Shown here: positions 9,147-17,811 of the stretch, in pieces | Layout: the number at the start of each line of letters is the position of its first letter | How positions within the stretch are numbered: position 1 is the first letter of the stretch | NCBI RefSeq assembly: GCF_015234355.1 | Contig: NZ_JADGMV010000004.1 | Span: 267,390-331,389 of the forward strand | Direction of reading: 5' to 3' | DNA length: 64,000 bases | From: Psychrobacter sp. NG25 | Lineage (GTDB): Bacteria > Pseudomonadota > Gammaproteobacteria > Pseudomonadales > Moraxellaceae | The notes under the pieces: generated by a model | Databases searched by the model: none | The model's input: only the letters and a program-made list of their open reading frames with translations | Told to the model about the DNA's origin: nothing | Position numbers and translations under genes: made by a program

Positions 9147-10790
9147 ATGGAAGAAGTAAAAGTAGGCAGATTAGGACCTTTTCCACGGGTAAGTAAACCT
9201 GTGTTTATTACATCGTCACTGCTGATTATTGGCTTTATTATTTTCGGTGCGTTTTTCACCGAAACAGCAGGGGCTGTTTTTAGTTTTTTACAAAATTTTA
9301 TTACGGATAAATTCGGCTGGCTATTTATTATCCTAGTCAATACTTCGCTCGTGCTTTGTATTTACTTGGCAATGAGTCGCTATGGTGATATTCGACTGGG
9401 CAACCAGACTGAGCAGCCACAGTACAATCTGTTCTCTTGGATTGGCATGCTATTCTCTGCAGGTATTGGTATTGGTCTGGTTTATTGGGGTACAGCAGAG
9501 CCGCTGTATCACTTTATGGCACCACCAATGGGCGATGCCGAGACAGTAGAAGCCGCCAAGCAAGCAATGAATATCTCATTTATGCATTGGGGTCTACACG
9601 CTTGGGCGATTTATACGATTGTAGCGCTATCTTTAGCGTATTTCCATTTCCGTCGCGGCCTACCACTATCGATTCGATCTACTTTGTATCCTTTACTCGG
9701 TAAAAAGATCTATGGTCGTTGGGGACACACGGTCGATATCTTGGCTGTGTTTGGTACGATGTTTGGTGTGGTTACCTCGCTTGGGCTTGGGGTTATGCAG
9801 ATCAACTCTGGACTCGAAAAGCTGTTTGGTATTCCTAATAGTCTTACCGTACAGTTTGGCTTGATCGCTTTCATTACAGCGCTCGCGGCAGCTTCAGTCT
9901 TGATGGGTTTGGATAAAGGTATTAAGCGTTTAAGTGATATCAATATTGGTTTCACTATCGTCTTATTAGCGTTTATGGTCATCTTAGGACCAACGCTGTT
10001 TATCTTTGATAGCTTTATCGAAAACATCGGCAACTATCTGACCGTGATTGTGCCACTAGGTACGTGGGGCGAGTCTTATAGCGGGACAGATTGGCAGAGT
10101 AGTTGGACGATATTTTATTGGGCATGGTGGGTTAGCTGGGCACCATTCGTTGGTATCTTTATTGCCCGTATCTCTCGTGGTCGTACTATCCGTGAATTTA
10201 CGCTTGGGGTGTTGTTGATCCCAATGCTTATCTTGTTCTTCTGGTTTACCACCTTTGGCGGCGTTGCTGTTCATATGGAGCTTGCTTCTGCTTTGTCAGG
10301 TGTTAGTCCAGGATTGGTTGAAGCAGTACAAGCGGATTCTGGTAGTGCCATCTTTAAGTTGGTTGAGTACTACCCATTGGCAAAACCGATTACGCTACTG
10401 ATTGTCGTTATGATTATGCTATGGTTTGTGACCTCGTCAGATTCTGCTAGCTTTGTCATCGATATGTTGACTGCTGGTGGCGATACCAACCCACCAAAAA
10501 TCCAGCGCTTATTTTGGGCAACGACAGAAGGCGTTATCGCTGCTATTTTGCTAGCGGCTGGTGGACTGTCTGCTCTACAGGCGGCAGCGATCGTAGCGGG
10601 ACTGCCGTTTGCCTTAGTGGTCTTTGTCATGATGTATGCGTTACTGCGTGGTTTAAGTCGCGATCGTCTGATTCTATACAGAGCGCAACAAGGCTTTATT
10701 ACGGATGAGTCAGCAGACCATAACTCAGCGAATGAATTCGTTGATGAGCATCTGCTAAAAGGGCCACCTAAAATTGTTAAAGGTGATTAA
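9147..10790 (+). CDS. BCCT family betaine/choline/carnitine transporter, copy 1
   Basis: A 547-residue membrane protein with about 12 membrane segments. The BCCT motif GIGIGLVYWGTAEPLYHF lies near residue 106, and IFYWAWWVSWAPFVG is the conserved TM8 region that forms part of the betaine site in BetP. TM4 carries W148, W153 and Y156 (MHWGLHAWAIY), matching the spacing of BetP W189, W194 and Y197. I prefer ATG 9147 (MEEVKVGRLGPF) over TTG 9141 because it aligns with the two paralogues. The predicted role is sodium-coupled uptake of a quaternary-amine osmolyte; the exact substrate is unknown. It is the first of three tandem copies, each with its own terminator. Confidence 0.92.
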   Translation: MEEVKVGRLGPFPRVSKPVFITSSLLIIGFIIFGAFFTETAGAVFSFLQNFITDKFGWLFIILVNTSLVLCIYLAMSRYGDIRLGNQTEQPQYNLFSWIGMLFSAGIGIGLVYWGTAEPLYHFMAPPMGDAETVEAAKQAMNISFMHWGLHAWAIYTIVALSLAYFHFRRGLPLSIRSTLYPLLGKKIYGRWGHTVDILAVFGTMFGVVTSLGLGVMQINSGLEKLFGIPNSLTVQFGLIAFITALAAASVLMGLDKGIKRLSDINIGFTIVLLAFMVILGPTLFIFDSFIENIGNYLTVIVPLGTWGESYSGTDWQSSWTIFYWAWWVSWAPFVGIFIARISRGRTIREFTLGVLLIPMLILFFWFTTFGGVAVHMELASALSGVSPGLVEAVQADSGSAIFKLVEYYPLAKPITLLIVVMIMLWFVTSSDSASFVIDMLTAGGDTNPPKIQRLFWATTEGVIAAILLAAGGLSALQAAAIVAGLPFALVVFVMMYALLRGLSRDRLILYRAQQGFITDESADHNSANEFVDEHLLKGPPKIVKGD

Positions 10791-10831
10791 GAAGTAGATA
10801 GCATCAAGACAGCTACTTAAGCTTTTAATAG

Positions 10832-10868
10832 AAGAAGCCCCAATTTATTTTTAAATTGGGGCTTCTTT
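10832..10868 (+). terminator. Terminator after BCCT copy 1
   Basis: 15 bp perfect stem AAGAAGCCCCAATTT with AAATTGGGGCTTCTT (10853-10867) around a 6 nt loop, 42 bp after the stop codon. Confidence 0.85.
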
Positions 10869-11034
10869 ATTGGGTGAAGATATTTAAATTTATTCCGAAC
10901 AAATTCGGATTGTTGAAAGATTATTACTGCAATGTTACTACGATTTCTATACATTCGGCAGTATTTACATGGTGTTATATTTAGTGATTCGTTCATACCT
11001 TGGTATGGTTACGCTCTTTTTTGGGGATATACCT

Positions 11035-12687
11035 ATGGATCATGTAAAAGTTGGCAGGTTTGGCCCTTTTCCGCGGGTAAGTAAACCTGTTTTTTTGACT
11101 TCAGCATTACTTATTATTATATTTATTGTTCTTGGCGTTTTTTTTACTGAAGCTGCCGGTACGCTATTCAGTTTTTTACAAGGCTTTATTACCGATAAAT
11201 TTGGTTGGTTTTTCATTATTCTCGTTAATGTGGCCTTAGGACTTTGTGTTTATTTGTCTATGAGCCGTTATGGCGATATTCGCCTTGGCGCTCAAACTGA
11301 GACACCACAGTACAGTTTATTCTCGTGGATCGGCATGCTGTTTTCTGCTGGTATCGGTATTGGACTTGTTTACTGGGGTACAGCAGAGCCTTTATATCAC
11401 TTTATGGCACCACCACTCGGTGAAAAGGAGACGATAGAAGCCGCCAAGCAGGCGATGAACATTACCTTCTTACATTGGGGTGTGCATGCTTGGGCATTGT
11501 ACGCAATTGTGGGATTGTCTTTAGCCTATTTCCATTTTCGCCGTGGCTTACCACTATCGATTCGCTCAACCCTTTATCCTATATTGGGTAAAAAGATATA
11601 TGGCTCGTGGGGCCATGCAGTTGATATTTTAGCTGTATTCGGTACGATGTTTGGTGTGGTCACGTCACTCGGTCTTGGAGTTATGCAAATTAACTCAGGG
11701 CTTGAGAAATTATTTGGTATTCCTAATAACCTCACAATACAAATCGCTCTGATTGCCTTTGTTACTGTTTTAGCCGCATGTTCTGTCATGATGGGCTTGG
11801 ATAAGGGTATCAAGCGTCTAAGCGATGTGAACATCGGTTTAACGGCTATTCTGCTTAGTTTTATGGTTGTCTTAGGGCCGACGCTTTTCATTTTTGATAG
11901 CTTCCTAGAAAATATCGGCAACTATCTTTCAGTAGTTGTGCCATTAGGTCTGTGGGGTGAGTCTTATGAAGGTCAAGATAACTGGCAGTCAGCATGGACG
12001 ATATTTTATTGGGCATGGTGGGTAAGTTGGGCACCATTTGTCGGCGTGTTTATTGCTCGTATCAGCCGTGGTCGTACGATTAGAGAGTTCTTACTTGGGG
12101 TATTACTTATCCCTATGACCATATTGTTCTTTTGGTTTTCAACTTTCGGCGGCGTTGCTATTCATATGGAGCTTCTCGCTGCTATTGATCCAGCATTGGT
12201 TAGTCCTGGATTGGTCGAGGCGGTACAAACAGATTTTGGTAGTGCAATTTTTAAATTGGTTGAGTACTATCCATTGGCCCAACCTATCACGTTCATGATT
12301 GTAATTATGATTGTATTGTGGTTCGTGACCTCATCAGATTCAGCAAGTTTTGTCATTGATATGCTGACCGCAGGTGGTGATACCAATCCGCCAAAGATTC
12401 AACGTTTATTTTGGGCAAGCACTGAAGGCGTCATTGCTGCTGTTTTGCTGGCCGCTGGTGGATTGAGCGCGTTACAAGCAGCAGCTATCGTAGCAGGATT
12501 GCCATTTGCTGTGGTTATATTTGCAATGATGTATGCGCTACTGCGTGGTTTGAGTCGCGATCGACTGATACTATATAGAGCGCAGCAGCATTATATTACT
12601 GAAGAGTCAGCAGATCATAACTCGGCAGATGAATTCGCTGATGAGCATCTACTAAAAGGACCGCCTAAGATTGTAAAAGGCGACTGA
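11035..12687 (+). CDS. BCCT family transporter, copy 2
   Basis: A 550-residue paralogue of the preceding gene, near-identical over long stretches (for example SDSASFVIDMLTAGGDTNPP and the C-terminal LLKGPPKIVKGD). The start ATG 11035 is chosen over an in-frame ATG at 10969 because it has GGGG 8 nt upstream and restores the shared N terminus MDHVKVGRFGPFPRVSKPVF. TM4 keeps the W, W, Y triad (LHWGVHAWALY) and TM8 keeps the WWVSWAPFVG core. The upstream region does not carry the TTGATA-N17-TAAGGT block of copies 1 and 3. It has instead a short inverted repeat TCCGAA-N4-TTCGGA at about 10893-10908, so its control may differ. Confidence 0.92.
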   Translation: MDHVKVGRFGPFPRVSKPVFLTSALLIIIFIVLGVFFTEAAGTLFSFLQGFITDKFGWFFIILVNVALGLCVYLSMSRYGDIRLGAQTETPQYSLFSWIGMLFSAGIGIGLVYWGTAEPLYHFMAPPLGEKETIEAAKQAMNITFLHWGVHAWALYAIVGLSLAYFHFRRGLPLSIRSTLYPILGKKIYGSWGHAVDILAVFGTMFGVVTSLGLGVMQINSGLEKLFGIPNNLTIQIALIAFVTVLAACSVMMGLDKGIKRLSDVNIGLTAILLSFMVVLGPTLFIFDSFLENIGNYLSVVVPLGLWGESYEGQDNWQSAWTIFYWAWWVSWAPFVGVFIARISRGRTIREFLLGVLLIPMTILFFWFSTFGGVAIHMELLAAIDPALVSPGLVEAVQTDFGSAIFKLVEYYPLAQPITFMIVIMIVLWFVTSSDSASFVIDMLTAGGDTNPPKIQRLFWASTEGVIAAVLLAAGGLSALQAAAIVAGLPFAVVIFAMMYALLRGLSRDRLILYRAQQHYITEESADHNSADEFADEHLLKGPPKIVKGD

Positions 12688-12759
12688 TAATCAGAGATAA
12701 TTAATAATTATTGCAGAATTTATTATAGATTAACTTGCATTGATTGTTAGTAACGTTCG

Positions 12760-12797
12760 AAAAAACCCTAAGATACGCAGGTATCTTGGGGTTTTTT
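12760..12797 (+). terminator. Terminator after BCCT copy 2
   Basis: A 17 bp stem (12760-12776 with 12781-12797) with one G-U pair, GCAG loop and a run of six T. It also separates copy 2 from copy 3. Confidence 0.85.
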
Positions 12798-12830
12798 ATA
12801 TTTTCAATTGTAATGAATATCTGCTTAGAT

Positions 12831-12859
12831 TTGATAGTTTGTGCATATCTTGTTAAGGT
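12831..12859 (+). promoter_or_regulatory. Candidate promoter of the third BCCT gene
   Basis: TTGATA (12831-12836), 17 nt, TAAGGT (12854-12859). Same hexamers and spacing as the element at 9090-9118. It lies 28 bp before the ATG. Confidence 0.5.
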
Positions 12860-12887
12860 AGCCACCCCAAAAAATTGAGATTACGAC

Positions 12888-14543
12888 ATGGATCATGTGA
12901 AAGTTGGTCGATTAGGCCCTTTTCCACGGGTAAGTAAACCCGTGTTTTTAACTTCAGCGTTGTTAATTCTTGCGTTTATTATCTTCGGTGCTCTCTTTAG
13001 TGAGCAAGCGGAGTTAGTCTTTGGTCACGCAAAAGCCTTTGTGTCTTTACGCTTTGGCTGGTTTTTTATTGTGGTTGTCAACTTAACATTGGTGATGAGC
13101 ATCTATATGATATTTAGTCGTTATGGCGATATCAGGCTTGGTCATCAAAATGAGAAACCAGAATACAATCTAATATCCTGGATTGGCATGCTGTTTTCAG
13201 CCGGTATCGGTATCGGGCTGCTTTATTGGGGAACAGCTGAACCGTTGTACCATTTTATGGCGCCGCCATTAGGAGAAGCTGAAACGGTCGCTGCTGCCAA
13301 ACAAGCGATGAATATATCGTTTCTACATTATGGTCTACATGTATGGGCGCTATATGGCATGGTTGCGCTATCGCTTGCTTATTTTCATTATCGAGTAGGT
13401 TTACCACTGGCTATCCGTTCGACACTTTATCCAATATTGGGTAAAAAAATCTACGGCGGTTGGGGTCATACGGTGGACACACTAGCCGTATTCGGTACGA
13501 TGTTTGGTGTCGTGACGACGCTTGGCTTAGGTGTATTACAGATTAACTCAGGTCTTGAGACTTTATTTGGTATTCCTAATAACACGACCGTGCAGATTAT
13601 TCTCATTGGCTTGATTACGGTGTTATCAGGATTGTCACTGTTTATGGGACTGGATAAAGGTATCAAGCGTTTGAGTGATATCAATATTTTATTCACCGTC
13701 GTACTACTGAGCTTTGTGATTATCTTAGGCCCTACGCAGTTTATCTTTAATAGTTTTGTCGAAAACATCGGTAACTATTTACATGAAATTGTACCCTTAG
13801 GGCTTTGGACTGAGTCTTATAGAGGTGAAGAAAACTGGCAGTCTTCATGGACGATATTCTATTGGGCATGGTGGATAAGCTGGTCACCATTCGTTGGTGT
13901 GTTCGTTGCTCGTATTTCACGTGGCCGTACTATTCGTGAGTTTATATTAGGGGTGTTGTTGATCCCTATTACTATCTTGTTCTTATGGTTTACCGCTTTC
14001 GGTGGTTCTGCAGTGCATATGGAACTGATGGCCGCAGCGGACCCTAGTATAGTGAGTCCTGGTCTTATCGAAGCAGTACAAACCGATACTGGCAGCGCTA
14101 TCTTTAAGCTAATGGAATCTTATCCATTAACTTCAGCCGTGAACTTACTCATTGTTGTGATGATTGTATTGTGGTTTGTGACGTCATCAGATTCGGCGAG
14201 TTTTGTGATTGACATGCTGACCTCTGGTGGCGATGCCAATCCACCAAAGATTCAGCGTCTGTTTTGGGCAGGTACAGAAGGTGTTATTGCGGCCGTACTG
14301 TTGACAGCAGGTGGTCTGAGTGCGTTGCAAGCAGCCTCTATCGTTTCAGGTTTCCCTTTTGCTATCGTCATCGTTGTTATGATGTACTCGTTAATACGAG
14401 GCTTGAGTCGAGATCGTCTAATACTATATCGTAATCAGCAATGGTTCGTCACCGAAGAGTCAGCAGAGCACAACTCAGCCAACGAGTTCCGTGATGAAGA
14501 CTTGCTAACAGGCCCACTTGATCTTGAAGACTCTAAAAATTAA
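12888..14543 (+). CDS. BCCT family transporter, copy 3 (diverged)
   Basis: A 551-residue BCCT carrier with the same N-terminal signature (MDHVKVGRLGPFPRVSKPVF) and membrane layout as copies 1 and 2, but less similar. The segment after residue 40 (SEQAELVFGHAKAFVSLRFG) is replaced, and the C terminus reads LLTGPLDLEDSKN. In TM4 the first aromatic position is Tyr148 (LHYGLHVWALY) where copies 1 and 2 have Trp; W153 and Y156 are kept. By analogy with the BetP aromatic box this may shift substrate choice, which is inference. The TM8 motif YWAWWISWSPFVG is intact. Expression probably starts from the TTGATA/TAAGGT promoter just upstream. Confidence 0.92.
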   Translation: MDHVKVGRLGPFPRVSKPVFLTSALLILAFIIFGALFSEQAELVFGHAKAFVSLRFGWFFIVVVNLTLVMSIYMIFSRYGDIRLGHQNEKPEYNLISWIGMLFSAGIGIGLLYWGTAEPLYHFMAPPLGEAETVAAAKQAMNISFLHYGLHVWALYGMVALSLAYFHYRVGLPLAIRSTLYPILGKKIYGGWGHTVDTLAVFGTMFGVVTTLGLGVLQINSGLETLFGIPNNTTVQIILIGLITVLSGLSLFMGLDKGIKRLSDINILFTVVLLSFVIILGPTQFIFNSFVENIGNYLHEIVPLGLWTESYRGEENWQSSWTIFYWAWWISWSPFVGVFVARISRGRTIREFILGVLLIPITILFLWFTAFGGSAVHMELMAAADPSIVSPGLIEAVQTDTGSAIFKLMESYPLTSAVNLLIVVMIVLWFVTSSDSASFVIDMLTSGGDANPPKIQRLFWAGTEGVIAAVLLTAGGLSALQAASIVSGFPFAIVIVVMMYSLIRGLSRDRLILYRNQQWFVTEESAEHNSANEFRDEDLLTGPLDLEDSKN

Positions 14544-14570
14544 ATGATAAGTTAATCGAAAGCAATATTT

Positions 14571-14606
14571 AAAAGCCCCCACTTATGATTAAGTGGGGGC
14601 TTTTTA
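14571..14606 (+). terminator. Terminator after BCCT copy 3
   Basis: 15 bp stem AAAAGCCCCCACTTA with TAAGTGGGGGCTTTT (14590-14604), TGAT loop, T-rich tail. Starts 28 bp after the stop. Confidence 0.88.
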
Positions 14607-14644
14607 TATCATTCAGCTATTCTTTATTTTAATCTAAATCATCT

Positions 14645-14757
14645 ATATATAGTGAGTTCAACATAATTTGAATACAAGGCAACCGAGTGTAGGTGTATAG
14701 GTGATACTTCAAACGAGGTTAACGCTGTAATATTTTTATAGTGGAATGGCTATATAT
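14645..14757 (+). repeat. Full copy of the dispersed MITE-like intergenic repeat
   Basis: 113 bp with imperfect terminal inverted repeats: ATATATAGTGAGTTCAACAT at the left and the complement of ATATATAGCCATTCCACTAT at the right. The core starting AAGGCAACCGAGTG (14676) and ending GAGGTTAACGC (14725) matches the copy at 51057-51106 at 44 of 50 bases. It contains no open frame. It lies between the BCCT terminator and the 3' end of a minus-strand lipoprotein gene. Confidence 0.75.
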
Positions 14758-14763
14758 GCAAGG

Positions 14764-15105
14764 TTATGAGCATTGTCCTTTCACATAGCCTAATGCCGTC
14801 GTTGTACCGCATGCTGAGCATGAGTTGCCCGCAGTACGATAATTAAATCCTGAATCAGATTTCACTTTGACACAGACAGGATCGTATTGTGCGGTACACA
14901 TCGTTTGCTCAGGATTGTAGGGCGGGCATTTGGTAAAAGGATTGTCGCTAGACATCGGTTGGCGATGCTCAGTGCTATGAATAGGGTAGGTGGCTGTATC
15001 AGGCGTATCAATGCCTTGGATATTGCTACAGCCAGTTAACGCGATGGCTGCGGATAAGCCTAATAATGACACGCACGATCGCCATGATTTGAGTAAGTGG
15101 TTCAT
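14764..15105 (-). CDS. Small lipoprotein with Kazal-like cysteine motif
   Basis: 113 residues. The N terminus is a lipoprotein signal with the lipobox LTGC (Cys about residue 26). The C-terminal half has the spacing of a Kazal-type domain, with CTAQYDPVCV, then YRTAGNSCSACG, and a final GQCS. In animals and some bacteria such domains inhibit serine proteases. Whether this one inhibits anything is not known from the sequence, and similar bacterial proteins are usually annotated only as hypothetical. It should sit in a membrane facing the periplasm. No operon partner is evident. Confidence 0.7.
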   Translation of the reverse strand: MNHLLKSWRSCVSLLGLSAAIALTGCSNIQGIDTPDTATYPIHSTEHRQPMSSDNPFTKCPPYNPEQTMCTAQYDPVCVKVKSDSGFNYRTAGNSCSACGTTTALGYVKGQCS

Positions 15106-15244
15106 AATAATATGTCCTTATAGAAGATAAAGTTCGATAAATCCCTGTTATCGATAGTCAGCTTCAACCATGTTATGAATCAAGTGGTTTCCATCCATAG
15201 TAGCCTATTTATAAGCAGTCATCTACTAAATCATGATGAACAAA

Positions 15245-15274
15245 AAACCCAAGCTTAATCATAAACTTAGGTTT
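15245..15274 (-). terminator. Terminator after the DUF3144 gene
   Basis: Read on the minus strand the arms AAACCTAAGTTTA and TAAGCTTGGGTTT pair over 13 positions with two G-U pairs and a 4 nt loop, followed by a run of T. It lies about 60 bp past the stop of the gene at 15334. Confidence 0.65.
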
Positions 15275-15333
15275 AATTTTTATTACTATAATGGCTTTCA
15301 TCGCTTTGCGAGATTTAGCGAAACGCCACCGTG

Positions 15334-15690
15334 CTATTTGGCTGCTTTGTCATCTTGATTAAGCTGAACATATTTATCAAAGTTCTGCGCATAATCCGTT
15401 AGGTTGTCGCTCAGCATTTGGCGATATTGCTTCACATAAAACTCAACGATATCGTCTTTTTCTTTGGCAAAATCATCACCTTTGACAAAACCGATGGAAG
15501 CGACTGATGCGCTGTAACGGGCGGCTGCATACAATAAAGAAGCGCCTACTTGTCCTGAATGTGCTTCAGGGCCTAGCTGGCTGTTTGCGATACCAATGAT
15601 GGCATCAGCACGTTGGTAAAATGCCTGCATTTCAGGGGTGATTTCGACGTTGGTATCAACTTCGTTGCCTTGAGTCGTGTCTTGAGACAT
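15334..15690 (-). CDS. DUF3144 domain protein
   Basis: 118 residues. The central part (FYQRADAIIGIANSQLGPEA and LLYAAARYSAS) is typical of the DUF3144 family, a small soluble helical protein of unknown function found in gamma-proteobacteria. There is no signal peptide. It lies 71 bp downstream of metK on the same strand and may be cotranscribed, since no hairpin is seen between them and a terminator follows it. Confidence 0.75.
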   Translation of the reverse strand: MSQDTTQGNEVDTNVEITPEMQAFYQRADAIIGIANSQLGPEAHSGQVGASLLYAAARYSASVASIGFVKGDDFAKEKDDIVEFYVKQYRQMLSDNLTDYAQNFDKYVQLNQDDKAAK

Positions 15691-15761
15691 GAGCTGCTCC
15701 TAATAAGTATCAGTAAATGAATTTTCTAAAAACGGTCTGTAAATAAGTTAAAGCAATAGTT

Positions 15762-16928
15762 TTATAAACCAGCGTCTGCTTTCAAGATTTCAGCTTTGTC
15801 TGTTTTTTCCCATGTAAAGGCAGTTTCTGAACCTTGACGACCAAAATGACCGAAGGTAGCAGTTTGCTGATACATTGGCTGTAATAAATTCAGCATGCGG
15901 GTAATGCCATAAGGGCGCAAATCAAAATGCGTACGAATCAGACGAATGATTTCATCGTTACTGATTTTGCTGGTACCAAACGTATTAACAGAGATAGAGG
16001 TCGGCTCAGCGACACCAATCGCGTAACTAACTTGTACTTCACAGCGATCAGCAAGGCCTGCTGCGACGATGTTTTTTGCCACATAACGTACCGCATAAGC
16101 CGCACTACGATCCACTTTTGAAGGATCTTTACCACTGAAAGCACCACCACCATGACGAGCCATACCGCCGTAAGTATCTACAATGATTTTACGACCAGTC
16201 AGACCAGCATCACCAACCGGGCCGCCAATCACAAACTTACCAGTTGGGTTGATATGATAACGCGTACCAGCGTGTAAAAGCTCAGCAGGCAGTACTTGTT
16301 TGATGATAGATTCCATGACCGCTTCTTGTAGATCGGCTTGTGAAATACTAGGATCGTGTTGCGTCGATAATACCACTGCATCAATCGCTACAGGTTTATT
16401 ACCATCGTATTTTAGCGTAACTTGTGCTTTTGCATCTGGGCGTAACCATGGCAGATCTCCTGCGCGGCGTAGCTCAGACTGACGCTCCATCAAACGATGA
16501 GCATATTCGATAGGGGCTGGCATTAACACTTCGGTTTCATTACTGGCATATCCGAACATCAGACCTTGATCGCCTGCACCTTGTTCTTCAGGGTCGCTAC
16601 GATCGACACCTTGGGCAATCTCAGGAGATTGTTTGCCGAGCATGTTAATCACTGCGCAAGTCTCGCCATCAAACCCTAGATCTGAATGGTGATAGCCAAT
16701 GCCATTTACGGTGTCACGAACGAGACGCTCTAGATCAATATTTGCCGTCGTGGTGATTTCACCTGCAAGGATTACTGCGCCCGTCTTAACTAAGGTTTCG
16801 CAGGCTACGCGTGCATGTAAGTCTTCACGTAAGATAGCATCAAGAATAGCGTCTGATATTTGATCAGCCATTTTATCAGGATGGCCTTCGCTCACAGATT
16901 CTGAGGTAAATAAGTTGTATTCGCGCAT
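15762..16928 (-). CDS. metK: S-adenosylmethionine synthase
   Basis: 388 residues, close to E. coli MetK (384). It makes S-adenosylmethionine from methionine and ATP. The N-terminal signature [20 protein letters not shown] holds the ATP-contact His, [10 protein letters not shown] is the hexapeptide-region motif, and [19 protein letters not shown] is the glycine-rich second signature. I looked at the 160 bp upstream for a SAM riboswitch and saw no convincing one. The next gene upstream (DJ-1/PfpI type) lies 163 bp away. Confidence 0.98.
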   Translation of the reverse strand: MREYNLFTSESVSEGHPDKMADQISDAILDAILREDLHARVACETLVKTGAVILAGEITTTANIDLERLVRDTVNGIGYHHSDLGFDGETCAVINMLGKQSPEIAQGVDRSDPEEQGAGDQGLMFGYASNETEVLMPAPIEYAHRLMERQSELRRAGDLPWLRPDAKAQVTLKYDGNKPVAIDAVVLSTQHDPSISQADLQEAVMESIIKQVLPAELLHAGTRYHINPTGKFVIGGPVGDAGLTGRKIIVDTYGGMARHGGGAFSGKDPSKVDRSAAYAVRYVAKNIVAAGLADRCEVQVSYAIGVAEPTSISVNTFGTSKISNDEIIRLIRTHFDLRPYGITRMLNLLQPMYQQTATFGHFGRQGSETAFTWEKTDKAEILKADAGL

Positions 16929-17091
16929 AATAGGGTCGCTTAATTGCAGGGACTGTAGTTGACGAACTCAGTCATTATTAAATGTATAGAAAAATAAAAG
17001 ATGAAAACGAATCAAAAAAATTAGCATATTTTACCGTGTATCGAGGTAAAACTCTAGCAATGGATGGTGTTATGAGGTAACTGGTGATGGA

Positions 17092-17688
17092 TTAAGGGCA
17101 GTAAAAGTCATCAACATGGCTATTTTCTTGCCAACGAAATTCAGTATGTTGCGCAACTTGATGGGCTCTATCGACGCCATATCTATCAGCGATAAAACCA
17201 AGTGCCATATCCATGCCTGCGCTAACCCCTGACGAAGTATAAAACTTACCATCGATAACCCAGCGTGCTTGTTTGACCCAATTAACTTGATCCGACTGAC
17301 AAGTCACCCATTGCCATGCCAGTTTATTAGAGGTGGCTCGCTTACCGTTTAATACGCCGCTTTTCGCCAACAAGGCGCTACCAGTACAGACGCTAAGTAC
17401 CCAGTCAGCCTCATCAGTGAGGGCTATTAACGTTTGCAAAAAGGAGGGGTTATAGACTAGCTGCCGCGTGCCAAACCCGCCTGGTACTAAGACAATATCA
17501 GTCTGATGAGCTAACTCGCTGACAGCGACTGTTTGCATAAGCACGCCATGCTTACTGCGGATGATGCCACCAGCCATCGAGGTAAATTGAATACGATAAT
17601 GCTCAGGTAAGCTCCCAAACATCTCAATAGGTCCGAATAAATCCAAGGTTTCAAAATCATCAAACACTAGCGCGGTAATCGTATGCAT
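17092..17688 (-). CDS. DJ-1/PfpI superfamily protein
   Basis: 198 residues forming a single DJ-1/PfpI domain of the isonitrile-hydratase-like or AraC-N-terminal type. The nucleophile elbow Cys is in SVCTGSALLAKSG, and DIVLVPGGFGTR is the preceding conserved loop. The N terminus (ITALVFDDFETLDLFGP) is characteristic of this branch. No helix-turn-helix domain follows, so it is not a regulator itself. RBS AAGGGTG precedes the ATG. The substrate is unknown: isonitrile hydratase, a glyoxalase-like activity or a chaperone role are all possible. Confidence 0.8.
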   Translation of the reverse strand: MHTITALVFDDFETLDLFGPIEMFGSLPEHYRIQFTSMAGGIIRSKHGVLMQTVAVSELAHQTDIVLVPGGFGTRQLVYNPSFLQTLIALTDEADWVLSVCTGSALLAKSGVLNGKRATSNKLAWQWVTCQSDQVNWVKQARWVIDGKFYTSSGVSAGMDMALGFIADRYGVDRAHQVAQHTEFRWQENSHVDDFYCP

Positions 17689-17811
17689 GTGGCACCCTTA
17701 TTTGAAAGTATCTTTTATAAAGAAAAGACATCATGTCATCACAGCATCAACATTCTATCTGTCCATAAAAGTAAAAAACATATTGATCAAACGGCAAACA
17801 ATCAATGGTCA

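Noticed and set aside
16929..17091. Possible SAM riboswitch upstream of metK
   Set aside because: No conserved SAM-riboswitch core or terminator/antiterminator pair was visible; only ordinary AT-rich sequence.
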